Shown: one piece after another, positions 1-8,285 of the stretch
Layout of the letters: every line of letters starts with the position of its first letter
Position numbering within the stretch: position 1 is the first letter of the stretch
From: Bacillota bacterium
Lineage (GTDB): Bacteria > Bacillota > Clostridia > Clostridiales > Clostridiaceae
Direction: 5' to 3'
NCBI GenBank assembly: GCA_021781745.1
Contig: JAJXWH010000029.1
Coordinates: 1 to 64,000, forward strand
DNA: 64,000 nt
The notes under the pieces: model-generated
The model's database searches: none
The model's input: only the letters and a program-made list of their open reading frames with translations
Told to the model about the DNA's origin: nothing
Made by a program: the position numbers and the translations under genes

Positions 1-49
1 CTTGGTATGGATTCTTACTCTCCATCCTTTCAACTGTCATCATCCCCAT
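1..49 (-). CDS. 5' end of an unknown gene, cut by the window edge
   Basis: On the minus strand an ATG at 49 lies 8 nt after a GGAGG ribosome binding site (55-60 region). It opens a frame of 16 codons reading MGMMTVERMESKNPYQ before the left edge. A hairpin-forming GTTAGC/GCTAAC pair and a promoter-like region lie just upstream. The peptide is too short to assign a family. The start could also be one of the two later ATG codons at 43 or 40. Confidence 0.55.
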   Translation of the reverse strand, partial: MGMMTVERMESKNPYQ

Positions 50-60
50 TAGGTAATCCT

Positions 61-129
61 CCATTCGTTAGCTTTCGCTAACATTATTATATCTTACCCC
101 GGGTCATATGACCTAATAGTATTATACCA
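61..129 (-). promoter_or_regulatory. Extended -10 promoter with palindromic operator and leader hairpin
   Basis: Read on the minus strand, TGGTATAAT (129-121) is an extended -10 hexamer. It is followed about 8 nt later by the perfect 12-bp palindrome GGTCATATGACC (102-113), in the position of the transcription start, and then by the hairpin GTTAGC-gaaa-GCTAAC next to the ribosome binding site. A palindrome at +1 is typical of a repressor operator. The protein that binds it is unknown. Confidence 0.45.
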
Positions 130-314
130 TAATTTTATATTTGTTAATTTAGGTAGTACAATTAAAAAATTATGTTTGTAATATGCTGTATATTCTCATA
201 TTTTTATAAATATAATTTATAATGCGACTATTATTAAAAATATACTGCTTAGCATTAGAATATATACCCTAATATGATATAATACAGGTATTACTGTTTT
301 TGTAGGAGGACATT

Positions 315-1805
315 ATGATAGGGACATTACTTTTAAACAGGTATGAGATATTAGAAAAAATTGGTGAAGGCGGCATGGGAATTGTTTACAAGGCAAAATG
401 CACCATTCTAAATAGATTTGTAGCAATAAAAATATTGAAAACCGAGCTAAATAATAATGAAGACTTTATTTCTAGGTTTAAAAGAGAAGCAAATTCAATA
501 GCAAGCTTATCTCATCCTAATATAGTTAATATTTACGATGTGGGCTCTGAAAAGAATCTTAACTTTATTATTATGGAATACGTAAAAGGTAAAACATTGA
601 AACAAGCAATAAAGGATAATATTAAACTAAATCAAGATTTTGCTTTAGATATTACTTTACAGATAGCTAAGGCTCTTCAATATGCCCATAAAAAGAATAT
701 TATTCACCGTGATGTAAAACCTGATAATATTTTAATAAGTGAAGAAAACGTAGCAAAATTAACCGACTTTGGAATAGCTAAAGTATCAGATGAAGCCACT
801 ATAACTAATTCCTCTGAAATTATAGGTTCTGTTCATTATTTTTCTCCTGAACAAGCTAAAGGAAAGTTAGTGGATTGCAGAACAGATATATATGCTTTAG
901 GTGTTGTAATGTATGAAATGCTAACTGGAAAAGTACCTTTTAATGGAGATACATCAATATCAGTAGCTATGATGCATATTCAAGAGCCTGTTATTCCGCC
1001 AAAACAAATTATTTCGGAAATACCGGAAAATATAAATAAAGTAATTTTAAAGGCTTTGGAAAAAGAGCCCATTAATAGATTCCAAAATGCTAAGGAGTTT
1101 GCAGAAACATTAAATTCAATTAAAGCAAATCCTAATTTTGAAGTGAACTTTATGAGGATTTCAGATTCTACAACGGTTATTATGAATGAGGCAGAGCAAT
1201 TATGTTCTGATACAATGATTGATCCTACAGTTGTTATAAATCAAGAACCAATTGCAAAAACAGAATTAATTTCCAAAACCATTTTAGCCGATAATAATCA
1301 TAAAAAAATCTTTTCAGAAAATAATTTAAAAAATAAAAGGAAAAAATTGATACTAGTTGGTAGTTTTATTGCTCTGATAGCAATTATTTACATTTTAAGA
1401 ACCTATATTCCAGTTCCATCTACAGATGCCAAAACAGATCCAGCTGTTGTAGAACCTGAAGCAACAAAAACTACAACTCCTGAAGAAAATACAAAATTAC
1501 CAGAGAATGAGAAGAAAAACGTACCTTCAGTAACTGGAAAAACTCTAGATGTGGCAAAAAGCATAATAATTAATAATGGATTTGAACTTGGTAATATTAC
1601 TAGTGAATATAGCGATACTATTCCTAATGGCCTGATTATTAGTCAATCACCTAGTTCAGATACCTCTTATGAAAAAAACGGAAAAATTGATATTGTAGTA
1701 AGTCAAGGTCAAAGACCTCCTCAGCCTGCTTCACAAACGCAGCCTGCACCTCAAGTAAAAGGAAATGGTAATTCTAAAGATAAATCAAAACATAAAAATA
1801 AGTAA
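315..1805 (+). CDS. Membrane Ser/Thr protein kinase with one PASTA domain
   Basis: The N-terminal ~270 residues form a complete Hanks-type kinase: Gly-rich loop GEGGMG, lysine in VAIKIL, catalytic loop HRDVKPDN, DFG, and SPEQA before the P+1 loop. A juxtamembrane stretch rich in Thr/Asn follows, then one transmembrane helix (about residues 345-365) and a single PASTA domain (about 402-468), ending in a Pro/Gln/Lys-rich tail. PASTA domains bind muropeptides in PrkC-type kinases. PrkC orthologues normally have several PASTA repeats and sit beside a PP2C phosphatase and rsgA; here there is one repeat and no phosphatase neighbour, so I infer an additional orphan kinase. The start follows TAGGAGGACATT, and an extended -10 TGATATAAT lies at 275-283. 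Confidence 0.9.
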   Translation: MIGTLLLNRYEILEKIGEGGMGIVYKAKCTILNRFVAIKILKTELNNNEDFISRFKREANSIASLSHPNIVNIYDVGSEKNLNFIIMEYVKGKTLKQAIKDNIKLNQDFALDITLQIAKALQYAHKKNIIHRDVKPDNILISEENVAKLTDFGIAKVSDEATITNSSEIIGSVHYFSPEQAKGKLVDCRTDIYALGVVMYEMLTGKVPFNGDTSISVAMMHIQEPVIPPKQIISEIPENINKVILKALEKEPINRFQNAKEFAETLNSIKANPNFEVNFMRISDSTTVIMNEAEQLCSDTMIDPTVVINQEPIAKTELISKTILADNNHKKIFSENNLKNKRKKLILVGSFIALIAIIYILRTYIPVPSTDAKTDPAVVEPEATKTTTPEENTKLPENEKKNVPSVTGKTLDVAKSIIINNGFELGNITSEYSDTIPNGLIISQSPSSDTSYEKNGKIDIVVSQGQRPPQPASQTQPAPQVKGNGNSKDKSKHKNK

Positions 1806-1833
1806 GATTCTTTTGTTTAAATGCTACTAAATT

Positions 1834-2388
1834 TTATTCAGTTTTACTAGCCATAGCTGCAACTGCTTCAGTGATTGCCTCCATTTTATAATCCTTATTC
1901 CATCTATTTACACCAATAAAATCAAATATGTTGCCTTGAAGATGTCGGCATAATCTTTCCATTTGTTCTAAGCAGCTAATCATTCCATTGCCGCTGCCTC
2001 CAGGGGAAGCAATTAGTAATACTGATTTCCCTGCCATAGCACCACTTTGACCTTTTAAGGCCTCACAACGACGGAAACGGTCAAAAAAAGTTTTCATTAC
2101 TTCCGTCATCTCTCCCCAATAAACAGGTGTATCTAATATTATTGCATCCGCATCTGCAATTTTTTTCTGTATTTCTGTAAACCCATCTTCTCCGAAAGCA
2201 CAAATATTTCTTTCACGACATATTCCCCATCCGTCACCGCACATTTTGCATCGATCTAGCTTATAATCGTTTAATTTTATAACTTCATAGCCTGCTCCAG
2301 CCTTTTCAGCTCCAGCTACTGCAGCAGTTATACAAGAATGGCATAAACCTTCATTCTTTGGTGTACCTGATAAAATAATTACTTTCAT
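1834..2388 (-). CDS. Flavodoxin-fold NAD(P)H-dependent FMN reductase / iron-sulfur flavoprotein-like
   Basis: This 184-aa protein begins with the FMN phosphate-binding motif of the flavodoxin-like reductases (ILSGTPKNEG) and contains the conserved DTPVYWGEMTEVMKTFFDR segment. Near residues 48-64 there is a four-cysteine cluster, CKMC...C.....C, spaced CX2CX6CX5C. In iron-sulfur flavoproteins of methanogens and clostridia a compact cysteine motif in this place binds a [4Fe-4S] cluster. The spacing here differs from the classic CX2CX2CX4-7C, so cluster binding is inferred. The gene stands alone, with RBS GGGAGAG before the ATG. Likely a soluble electron-transfer or quinone/chromate reductase; substrate unknown. 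Confidence 0.75.
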   Translation of the reverse strand: MKVIILSGTPKNEGLCHSCITAAVAGAEKAGAGYEVIKLNDYKLDRCKMCGDGWGICRERNICAFGEDGFTEIQKKIADADAIILDTPVYWGEMTEVMKTFFDRFRRCEALKGQSGAMAGKSVLLIASPGGSGNGMISCLEQMERLCRHLQGNIFDFIGVNRWNKDYKMEAITEAVAAMASKTE

Positions 2389-2676
2389 TTTGATCTCTCC
2401 CCATATAGTATTATATTAATATTCTAAAATCTAAATTTCGATTAACATTATAAAATATATTTTAGTTTACTCACCTTGAAGTATATCAACGTTTAAATAC
2501 AATAACAAGATATAGTTAGTGAAATTATGGATATTCCTATAAAATCTGCATATAGATGAATTCTATTTAAACCATCCATTTAATTAGATGTTTAAGTTGT
2601 AAAATAATATAAGTATTATTTTCTAAAAAATGAATACTACTATAGAGGTAAAGCTTTTGAGGAGTGAATAACTATT

Positions 2677-3198
2677 ATGAGAAAATTTAAATCTAAGAAA
2701 TTGCTTATGCTACTGCCAATAATAATATTAATTTCTATTCTTATGCTGATAATTCATTTATATTTTAATAATAATTCACTTAATTATAATTCTAAAAATA
2801 ACGAAAATAACAATACTACAAATAGTACATCTTATTATTCTAGTTTATACGGAACCTGGACAGTTAAAAAACATATTCCTTCAAATATAAAAACATCATT
2901 AAGCGACTCAATTATCTCTCTTTGTATCGGACAAAAATTCACCATAGAAAAAGATGAAATCACTTCATTTTTTGCTACTATCTCCAATCCAGTTATTAAT
3001 GAAGGGATTATAACAGCTTCTGATTTTTCTAAAAAATATAATGATAACTTTAACAATCTAGGAATACCAGGTGACGAATTAAAATATGTTAAAATAACTG
3101 AACCCAATAAATCTAACCATACTGTAACTATATTTATTGCTACCGATGGCAATGTTTATGCTTTATTAAGTGGTGCACTTTTTGAATTAGAGAAATAA
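2677..3198 (+). CDS. Membrane-anchored extracellular protein of unknown function
   Basis: A 173-aa protein with a Lys-rich start, one hydrophobic helix at about residues 9-27 and an Asn/Ser-rich linker (about 30-50) leading to a ~120-residue extracytoplasmic domain that begins YGTWTVKKHIP. The YGTW start resembles small lipocalin-like or DUF-type secreted domains of Firmicutes, but I do not recognise a family. There is no lipobox cysteine, so the helix is probably an uncleaved anchor. It is convergent with the aspartate decarboxylase gene and shares a terminator with it. The RBS (GAGGAG) is some 13 nt from the ATG. Confidence 0.6.
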   Translation: MRKFKSKKLLMLLPIIILISILMLIIHLYFNNNSLNYNSKNNENNNTTNSTSYYSSLYGTWTVKKHIPSNIKTSLSDSIISLCIGQKFTIEKDEITSFFATISNPVINEGIITASDFSKKYNDNFNNLGIPGDELKYVKITEPNKSNHTVTIFIATDGNVYALLSGALFELEK

Positions 3199-3215
3199 TA
3201 AATTATATAAAATAC

Positions 3216-3270
3216 AAAAGGCCATGAAGATTTAAACTAAAAAATTAGCTAATATCTTCAATAGCCTTTT
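3216..3270. terminator. Bidirectional terminator between convergent genes
   Basis: AAAAGGC pairs with GCCTTTT, and inside it TGAAGAT pairs with ATCTTCA. The outer arms give A/U tracts in both directions, fitting termination of both the 2677-3198 gene and the aspD gene. Confidence 0.75.
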
Positions 3271-3271
3271 A

Positions 3272-4906
3272 TTATTTAGTACTTTGAACTTTCCACGAAT
3301 CTACGTACTCCTCTAATATTACATGAAGAGCTTCACCAATTTTTGAATATGCGTCATCATTAAGATTTGCCAAAGAAATTCTTATTGACCACTCTGGTCC
3401 TTTAAATCCACCACCACTTAGTAATACTATTGCTGATTCTTGTGCTAATCTATATAGAATATCTACTGGTTTATAATTTTTTTGCAAATATTCTCCAAAC
3501 TCACTTCCATAATAACATGTAGCCCATTCTAGCAAATCAAATTCCGTATAATAAGCAGCATCATACGGATCTTCTCTTAAATCCAAACCTAATCCTTTAA
3601 ATAAGAGTTTTTGCCGACGTTTACAAATATCCTTTGTTTGTTTCTTATATTTATTTTCCTTATCAAGCAGAGCAAATGCACAAAAGAAAGCCATTTGAAC
3701 CTGTTGAGGAGTTGATAAACCTGCAGTATGATTAAGAGCAACCTGTCGACTATCCGCTACTATTCTATCAATAAATTTTATATTGTCTGGCTCTGTTGAA
3801 AGAGCACCATAACGCTGCCTTAGTTCAAGTCTTTTATCTTCAGGTAACTCCTTTATTAGCTTATCAAATATATTTTCTTCATAAAGAGAAATAGTACCTA
3901 AACGCCATCCAGTTACTCCAAAATATTTTGAAAAGGAATAAACTCCTATTGTGTTGTAAGGCAAATCAGCCATAAGTGAACGAAAATTATCTACAAAAGT
4001 GCTATACACATCATCAGATATAATCATTAAATTACGATTATAATTTTCTACTATATTTACTAATACTTCGACACTTTCAGGTTTAATTGCAACTGATGGA
4101 GGATTACTAGGATTTACCACAAACAAAGCCTTAATACTACAATCCTTAAGCTTACTTAGCTCTGAATCCGGATATTGCCAAGTGTGTGTTCCATCTTTTG
4201 TCAGTTCAATTGCTCTAATATACACAATTTCAAAGTTGTAACGAGGTAAATGTGGTATTTCTAAATATGGGGTGAAAACAGGAACCAATAATGCAATTTT
4301 ATCTCCACGAGTTAATAATTCATTGGCTATCAAGCTATCAAATATATAGCACATAGCTGCAGTAGCTCCTTCAACAGCAAAAATATTAAATCTCCCTACA
4401 GGTGGCTTATTATAGCAAAGCTCTGCTACAAGATACTCATGAACAATTCTTTCAATATGTATAAGCATTCTATCTGGTAAAGGATAGTTATCACCTATAA
4501 TTGCATCGGTAAGTTCAAATACCCACTTATCAGCATCAAAACCTAAGTCTTTTATTCCATAATCGATTATTTTCTTCAAAAGTGGTATTCCTGGCATATC
4601 CTTATTTTTCTTTAAAAAAGACTGCAGCCTTGCTGAAATTCCATCAATTTGAGGCATTCCTGCTAAGTCTCCATCATTCCAAACTCTTCTTGTTTCTTCA
4701 ACAGCAAAAAGGCCGAAAGTAAAATACGATTCTCTAGGTGAAGCTGCAGTCCAATTTGGATTTCCCCTTCCTGCATTTAATAAGGTTCTTGCACTCTTTT
4801 TTCTTTGACCCTCTGCAAGACTTATTAGTTTATTTTTAAACTCAAATGGACTAATTTTACCATATACTTTTTCTATTTCCTGACGTTGAACATTTTTTAT
4901 ATCCAT
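3272..4906 (-). CDS. aspD: Aspartate 4-decarboxylase / aspartate aminotransferase (PLP)
   Basis: A 544-aa fold-type I PLP enzyme of the bifunctional aspartate 4-decarboxylase family (L-aspartate to L-alanine plus CO2). It has the long N-terminal extension with the NAGRGNPNW motif, the cofactor segment VVNPSNPPS, DDVYSTF, and the Schiff-base lysine in SFSKYFGVTGWRLG. The length matches the ~530-550 aa of the family rather than the ~400 aa of ordinary aminotransferases. In many bacteria aspD pairs with the aspartate:alanine antiporter aspT to make proton-motive force; no aspT is seen here. A TTG at 4912 is possible, but the ATG at 4906 lies 8 nt after AAGGAG and is preferred. Confidence 0.88.
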   Translation of the reverse strand: MDIKNVQRQEIEKVYGKISPFEFKNKLISLAEGQRKKSARTLLNAGRGNPNWTAASPRESYFTFGLFAVEETRRVWNDGDLAGMPQIDGISARLQSFLKKNKDMPGIPLLKKIIDYGIKDLGFDADKWVFELTDAIIGDNYPLPDRMLIHIERIVHEYLVAELCYNKPPVGRFNIFAVEGATAAMCYIFDSLIANELLTRGDKIALLVPVFTPYLEIPHLPRYNFEIVYIRAIELTKDGTHTWQYPDSELSKLKDCSIKALFVVNPSNPPSVAIKPESVEVLVNIVENYNRNLMIISDDVYSTFVDNFRSLMADLPYNTIGVYSFSKYFGVTGWRLGTISLYEENIFDKLIKELPEDKRLELRQRYGALSTEPDNIKFIDRIVADSRQVALNHTAGLSTPQQVQMAFFCAFALLDKENKYKKQTKDICKRRQKLLFKGLGLDLREDPYDAAYYTEFDLLEWATCYYGSEFGEYLQKNYKPVDILYRLAQESAIVLLSGGGFKGPEWSIRISLANLNDDAYSKIGEALHVILEEYVDSWKVQSTK

Positions 4907-5164
4907 AAGCAATACTCCTTATTATTCTATAAATTATAAGTAATCTATATAGTTAGTGTTATATAATTTTTGATAATTTATTCTTAATTAAGTTGCTCTT
5001 TCAAATTTATCAACCTCAGAATTTTAACTATATATTATTAATTTTGGATTTAAATAAAATCTTTTTGTTAGCATATCATTCTTACAATTAACTATTAAAC
5101 CAAAAGTTAGATTAATCTTATAACAATCATCTATTCAAGGTTTAAATTACTATTCATAAAGCTA
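4907..5164. other. Intergenic region, no gene seen
   Basis: AT-rich spacer between the aspD start and the SRP RNA promoter. The last part (GGTTTAAATTAC near 5139) is repeated upstream of the second ncRNA locus near 9367, showing that the duplication includes sequence upstream of the promoter. No open reading frame or hairpin of note. Confidence 0.5.
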
Positions 5165-5193
5165 TTGCACAGGAACATTAAAAATGTTATTAT
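5165..5193 (+). promoter_or_regulatory. Promoter of the SRP RNA / ncRNA transcript
   Basis: A -35 TTGCAC (5165-5170) and a -10 TATTAT (5188-5193) are separated by exactly 17 bp, with an extended TGT before the -10. The start would be near 5200. The same architecture with nearly identical sequence recurs at 9392-9420 ahead of the second ncRNA copy. Confidence 0.75.
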
Positions 5194-5229
5194 TACTTTA
5201 CGGCAAAAAAATAATTGCCCTTAAAGACA

Positions 5230-5502
5230 ATTTTCGTGCTAGATGGGGAGCTAGCGGTGCCCTGTAACCTGCAATCCGCTGTAGCAGGATTGAATCCTTA
5301 TTATAGGCTTTAATTTGGTTGGTCAGTCTGATTTGTGTAGTGTTGATAATTGGGCCCCATGCAGCAGAAACTCATGAACTCCGTCAGATCCGGAAGGAAG
5401 CAGCGGTAAGTGATAACTTCTGAGTGCCGTGGATTAACCTAGTTTGAGCTTACTAAATCAGTAGCGCAGGTAGATTAACTGTCAACAATGAGTGCACGAT
5501 AA
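5230..5502 (+). ncRNA. ffs: Signal recognition particle RNA, Firmicutes large type
   Basis: The conserved helix 8 domain is plain: GATCCGGAAGGAAGCAG with its GGAA tetraloop region and the flanking GCAGCA...GTGCCGTGG arms (about 5358-5433). The 5' end shows the Alu-domain signature of Gram-positive scRNA (GGGGAGCTAGCGGTGCCCTGTAACC), given here in part only as positions 5245-5269. The 5' TCGTGC (5234-5239) pairs with 3' GCACGA (5494-5499), closing a molecule of about 270 nt, the usual size of Bacillus/Clostridium scRNA. It binds Ffh for co-translational membrane targeting. In many clostridia this gene lies beside dnaX; here it precedes another ncRNA in the same apparent transcript. Confidence 0.93.
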
Positions 5503-5509
5503 ACAGATT

Positions 5510-5745
5510 ACAAGATTCTGAGATACTCGTTAAGCTCTTATTTTGAACCTACATATATATTCAGGGAGTTCAATATTTAGATGAGTAAATGTACCTTCAT
5601 GTGAATCCTTACAAGGTATTAAAGGCGATTGAGACATCTGTGCGGACACCCACCTATCTGAGGATAGGGATCAAAATTGGAGTACCGATATTTTGGATTT
5701 AATATTAGAAATTTTATGCCAATACTTATTTTATTAAGTATTGGC
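5510..5745 (+). ncRNA. Structured ncRNA copy A, raiA-motif-like (6S RNA possible)
   Basis: About 200 nt, ended by a strong terminator and highly similar to 9537-9780. Shared blocks include CGTTAAGCTCTTATTTTGAA, GTTCAATATTTAGATGAG, GACACCCACCTATC and GAGTACCG. Conserved pairings are TTGAAC/GTTCAA in the 5' half, a long-range AGATG/CATCT, and a 3' hairpin CCTATC/GATAGG. Several local stems plus a long-range pairing suit the raiA-motif RNA of Firmicutes better than the single rod of 6S RNA, but the family name is from recall and not tested. No ORF fits. Probably processed from a transcript shared with the SRP RNA, since no separate promoter is evident. Confidence 0.75.
5718..5745. terminator. 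Terminator shared by ncRNA A and the MFS gene
   Basis: An 11-bp perfect stem, GCCAATACTTA / TAAGTATTGGC with a 6-nt loop, is followed by TTTTATTTT on the plus strand. It also lies just after the stop of the convergent MFS gene. Confidence 0.85.
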
Positions 5746-5752
5746 TTTTATT

Positions 5753-6949
5753 TTAAACTGCTTTTGCATGTTTTAGGATTGATGATAAAGCAAATAAAAT
5801 CAGAAATGCTATTACTAAGAAACTTGAAATCATACTCACTACTCCACTCCATCCATATAAAGACCAAAACCTTCCACCAGCGGTTCCACCTATACTAGAT
5901 CCAACATAATAGAATAACAAATAAAGGGATGAGGCTTGTGCTTTATCATGGGTTGATAATTTTCCAATCCAACTGCTGACAATAGAATGTCCTCCAAAGA
6001 AACCAAAAGTTAAAAAGGCTATCCCAACAATTTTTAAGAATAAATTTACATTTAAAGTTGTGCATATTCCAAATAGCATTATGAATATTGAGACATAAAG
6101 CATTTTATCTTGTCCATGTTTATCAGCCATACGACCCATAAAGGTTGAGCTAAATGTCCCAAAAATATACATTACAAAAATAAGACTCACTAAGGTTTGA
6201 CTAAGATTGTATGGCTGTTCAATTAATTGATACCCAATAAAATTATATAAGGAAACAAAACTTCCCATAATCAAAAAACCTATACAATATAAGCAAAGGA
6301 GTTTTGGATTTTTTAAATGATTAAAGCTAGATTTTATCAACTTTTTTATTTCAAATGTTCTAGGCACAAAATGTTTTGATGCAGGCAGATTTGACCAAAA
6401 TAAAATGCTGGCTATAAGTCCTAAGAATCCTATAGTACCTAAAGCTAATCTCCAATTAAAGAAATCCGTAATAACTCCTATAATAATACGTCCACTCATT
6501 CCTCCTATTGAATTACCACTAATATATAGTCCCATTACCATTCCTAAACTCGACTTATCAACTTCCTCGCTAATATATGCCATTGCTATAGCCGGTAATC
6601 CTGCTAAAACAAAACCTTGTAAACATCTTATGATTAATAGGCTGCTAAAATTAGGAACAAATGCAGATAATACAGCTAATATTGATGAAGCAAAAAGAGA
6701 AAAACACATAATCGATTTTCTTCCTAAAACTTCTGATAATGAACCAAAGAAAAGCATACTTACTGCTAAGGTACAAGTTGTAATCGATAATGACAAACTA
6801 GCCATTGTAGGCGAAACCCCAAATTCCTTTGACAAAAATGGCATTAATGGTTGTGTACAATATAATATTGCAAAAGTATTAAAACCACCTGCAAATAAGG
6901 CAATGCTTGTTAACCTAAATTCGCGGGTGCCCTTTTGAATGTAATTCAT
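5753..6949 (-). CDS. MFS transporter
   Basis: A 398-aa major facilitator with about 12 hydrophobic helices. It has the N-terminal half signature (FGSLSEVLGRKS between helices 2 and 3) and the corresponding loop GRMADKHGQDK between helices 8 and 9. The overall pattern resembles the YnfM/arabinose-efflux-like drug:H+ antiporter group; the substrate cannot be read from sequence. It is divergent from aguA-aguB across an intergenic region with a 12-bp inverted repeat, so export or import of a polyamine-related compound is possible but only inferred from context. The ATG follows GGAGTGATTATTT. Confidence 0.88.
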   Translation of the reverse strand: MNYIQKGTREFRLTSIALFAGGFNTFAILYCTQPLMPFLSKEFGVSPTMASLSLSITTCTLAVSMLFFGSLSEVLGRKSIMCFSLFASSILAVLSAFVPNFSSLLIIRCLQGFVLAGLPAIAMAYISEEVDKSSLGMVMGLYISGNSIGGMSGRIIIGVITDFFNWRLALGTIGFLGLIASILFWSNLPASKHFVPRTFEIKKLIKSSFNHLKNPKLLCLYCIGFLIMGSFVSLYNFIGYQLIEQPYNLSQTLVSLIFVMYIFGTFSSTFMGRMADKHGQDKMLYVSIFIMLFGICTTLNVNLFLKIVGIAFLTFGFFGGHSIVSSWIGKLSTHDKAQASSLYLLFYYVGSSIGGTAGGRFWSLYGWSGVVSMISSFLVIAFLILFALSSILKHAKAV

Positions 6950-7066
6950 AAATAATCACTCCAGACTTTATCTTGTTGTAATAATTAAAATAAACTTACT
7001 TATTAATTAATTTTATCACAATAACTTATATATTAATTTTATGAAAAAAGTATTATATTCCAAATT

Positions 7067-7115
7067 TTCTTATGATAACGTTTATATACATGAATTACGA
7101 CTATTATCATAAGAA
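7067..7115. promoter_or_regulatory. Long inverted repeat between MFS and aguA, candidate operator
   Basis: TTCTTATGATAA (7067-7078) and TTATCATAAGAA (7104-7115) are perfect 12-bp inverted arms 25 bp apart. Each arm contains the near-palindrome TTATnATAA, so there are two binding-site-like cores with centres 34 bp apart, in a divergent promoter region and 24 bp before the aguA -35. Confidence 0.5.
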
Positions 7116-7138
7116 TAAAGTATCTACCAATTTAATCA

Positions 7139-7168
7139 TTGACATTGAATTGATGGTAAGTTTATTAT
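7139..7168 (+). promoter_or_regulatory. Promoter of aguA-aguB
   Basis: A consensus -35 TTGACA (7139-7144) and -10 TATTAT (7163-7168) with an 18-bp spacer, about 50 nt before the aguA ATG. Confidence 0.65.
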
Positions 7169-7219
7169 ATGATAGATGCTGTAAAGGTATAAAAAATCAA
7201 AAAGAAAAGGGGTATTTAT

Positions 7220-8263
7220 ATGTATCCAAGAGATATAAATTATAAAATGCCTGCTGAATGGACTACTCATGAGCGTACGTTCATTTCATGGCCAGTTAAA
7301 GAATCTATGTGTCATCCAGAAAATCATGAAAGTGTTTGTCTTGGATATACAGAATTTATTAAAGCAATAGCTGAATTTGAACCTGTTTCAGTAATTGTTA
7401 ATCCTAACGAATTAGAAATTGTGAAAAAGTTTTTTAATGAATCTAATATCGAGTTTCTCCCTATCGAACACAGTGATGCTTGGCTTAGAGATAATGGTCC
7501 AACATTCATTATTAATAAGGATGGTACTAGAGCTGGAGTAAATTGGAGGTTTAATGCCTGGGGTGGAAAATATGCTCCATGGGATTTGGATGATAAAGTA
7601 GCCCCTCAAATTTTAGAACATTATAATATTGAAAAATTTGATGCACCTCTTATCATGGAAGGCGGCTCTATTCATGTAGATGGAGAAGGAACTCTAATAA
7701 CTACAGAAGAGTGTTTGTTAAATCCTAATAGAAATCCTAACCTTTCTAGAGAACAAATTGAAAATTACTTAAAGCAATATCTAAATATAGAAAAAATTAT
7801 TTGGCTAAAGAATGGTTTAAATGGTGATGAAACTGATGGTCATGTAGATAATATAGCTTGTTTTGCCGCACCTGGTAAAATAATAATTCAAACTTGCGAT
7901 GATCCAACTGATGAAAACTATAAAATTACTCTTGAGAATCTTGAAATATTGCAAAATTCAACAGATGCTAAAGGACGAAAATTCGAAATAATACCGATTA
8001 ATCAACCACCTAAAGCTGAATACAATGGCTTAAGGTTAACATTAAGCTATTTAAACTTCTACTTTGTAAATAATGGCATTATCTTACCTACTTTTGGCGG
8101 CCCAGCAGAGGAATCTGATAAAATGGCTGAAAAAATATTAAGCTCAACTTTCCCAGATAGAAAAATTAGAACTGTTGATGGAATGGCTGTTATTAAAGAA
8201 GGCGGAAATGTTCACTGTACTACCCAACAAATGCCCTATGGTAAAAATCTAAAAGCTCTATAA
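7220..8263 (+). CDS. aguA: Agmatine deiminase
   Basis: A 347-aa member of the porphyromonas-type peptidyl-arginine/agmatine deiminase family; it hydrolyses agmatine to N-carbamoylputrescine and ammonia. Family motifs are present: the N-terminal MPAEW segment, WLRDNGPTF, EGGSIHVDGEGT, the metal- and guanidinium-binding stretch GDETDGHVDN, and the catalytic cysteine in the C-terminal GGNVHCTTQQ. Full length for the family (~350-370 aa). The RBS AAAAGGGG precedes the ATG. It is followed after 22 nt by the carbamoylputrescine amidase gene, giving the two-step route from agmatine to putrescine. Confidence 0.95.
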   Translation: MYPRDINYKMPAEWTTHERTFISWPVKESMCHPENHESVCLGYTEFIKAIAEFEPVSVIVNPNELEIVKKFFNESNIEFLPIEHSDAWLRDNGPTFIINKDGTRAGVNWRFNAWGGKYAPWDLDDKVAPQILEHYNIEKFDAPLIMEGGSIHVDGEGTLITTEECLLNPNRNPNLSREQIENYLKQYLNIEKIIWLKNGLNGDETDGHVDNIACFAAPGKIIIQTCDDPTDENYKITLENLEILQNSTDAKGRKFEIIPINQPPKAEYNGLRLTLSYLNFYFVNNGIILPTFGGPAEESDKMAEKILSSTFPDRKIRTVDGMAVIKEGGNVHCTTQQMPYGKNLKAL

Positions 8264-8285
8264 ATAATAAAATGAGGTGATGATT

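Noticed and set aside
5677-5898. Plus-strand frame of 73 codons from the ncRNA end into the MFS gene
   Set aside because: It covers the terminator and the real MFS gene on the other strand.
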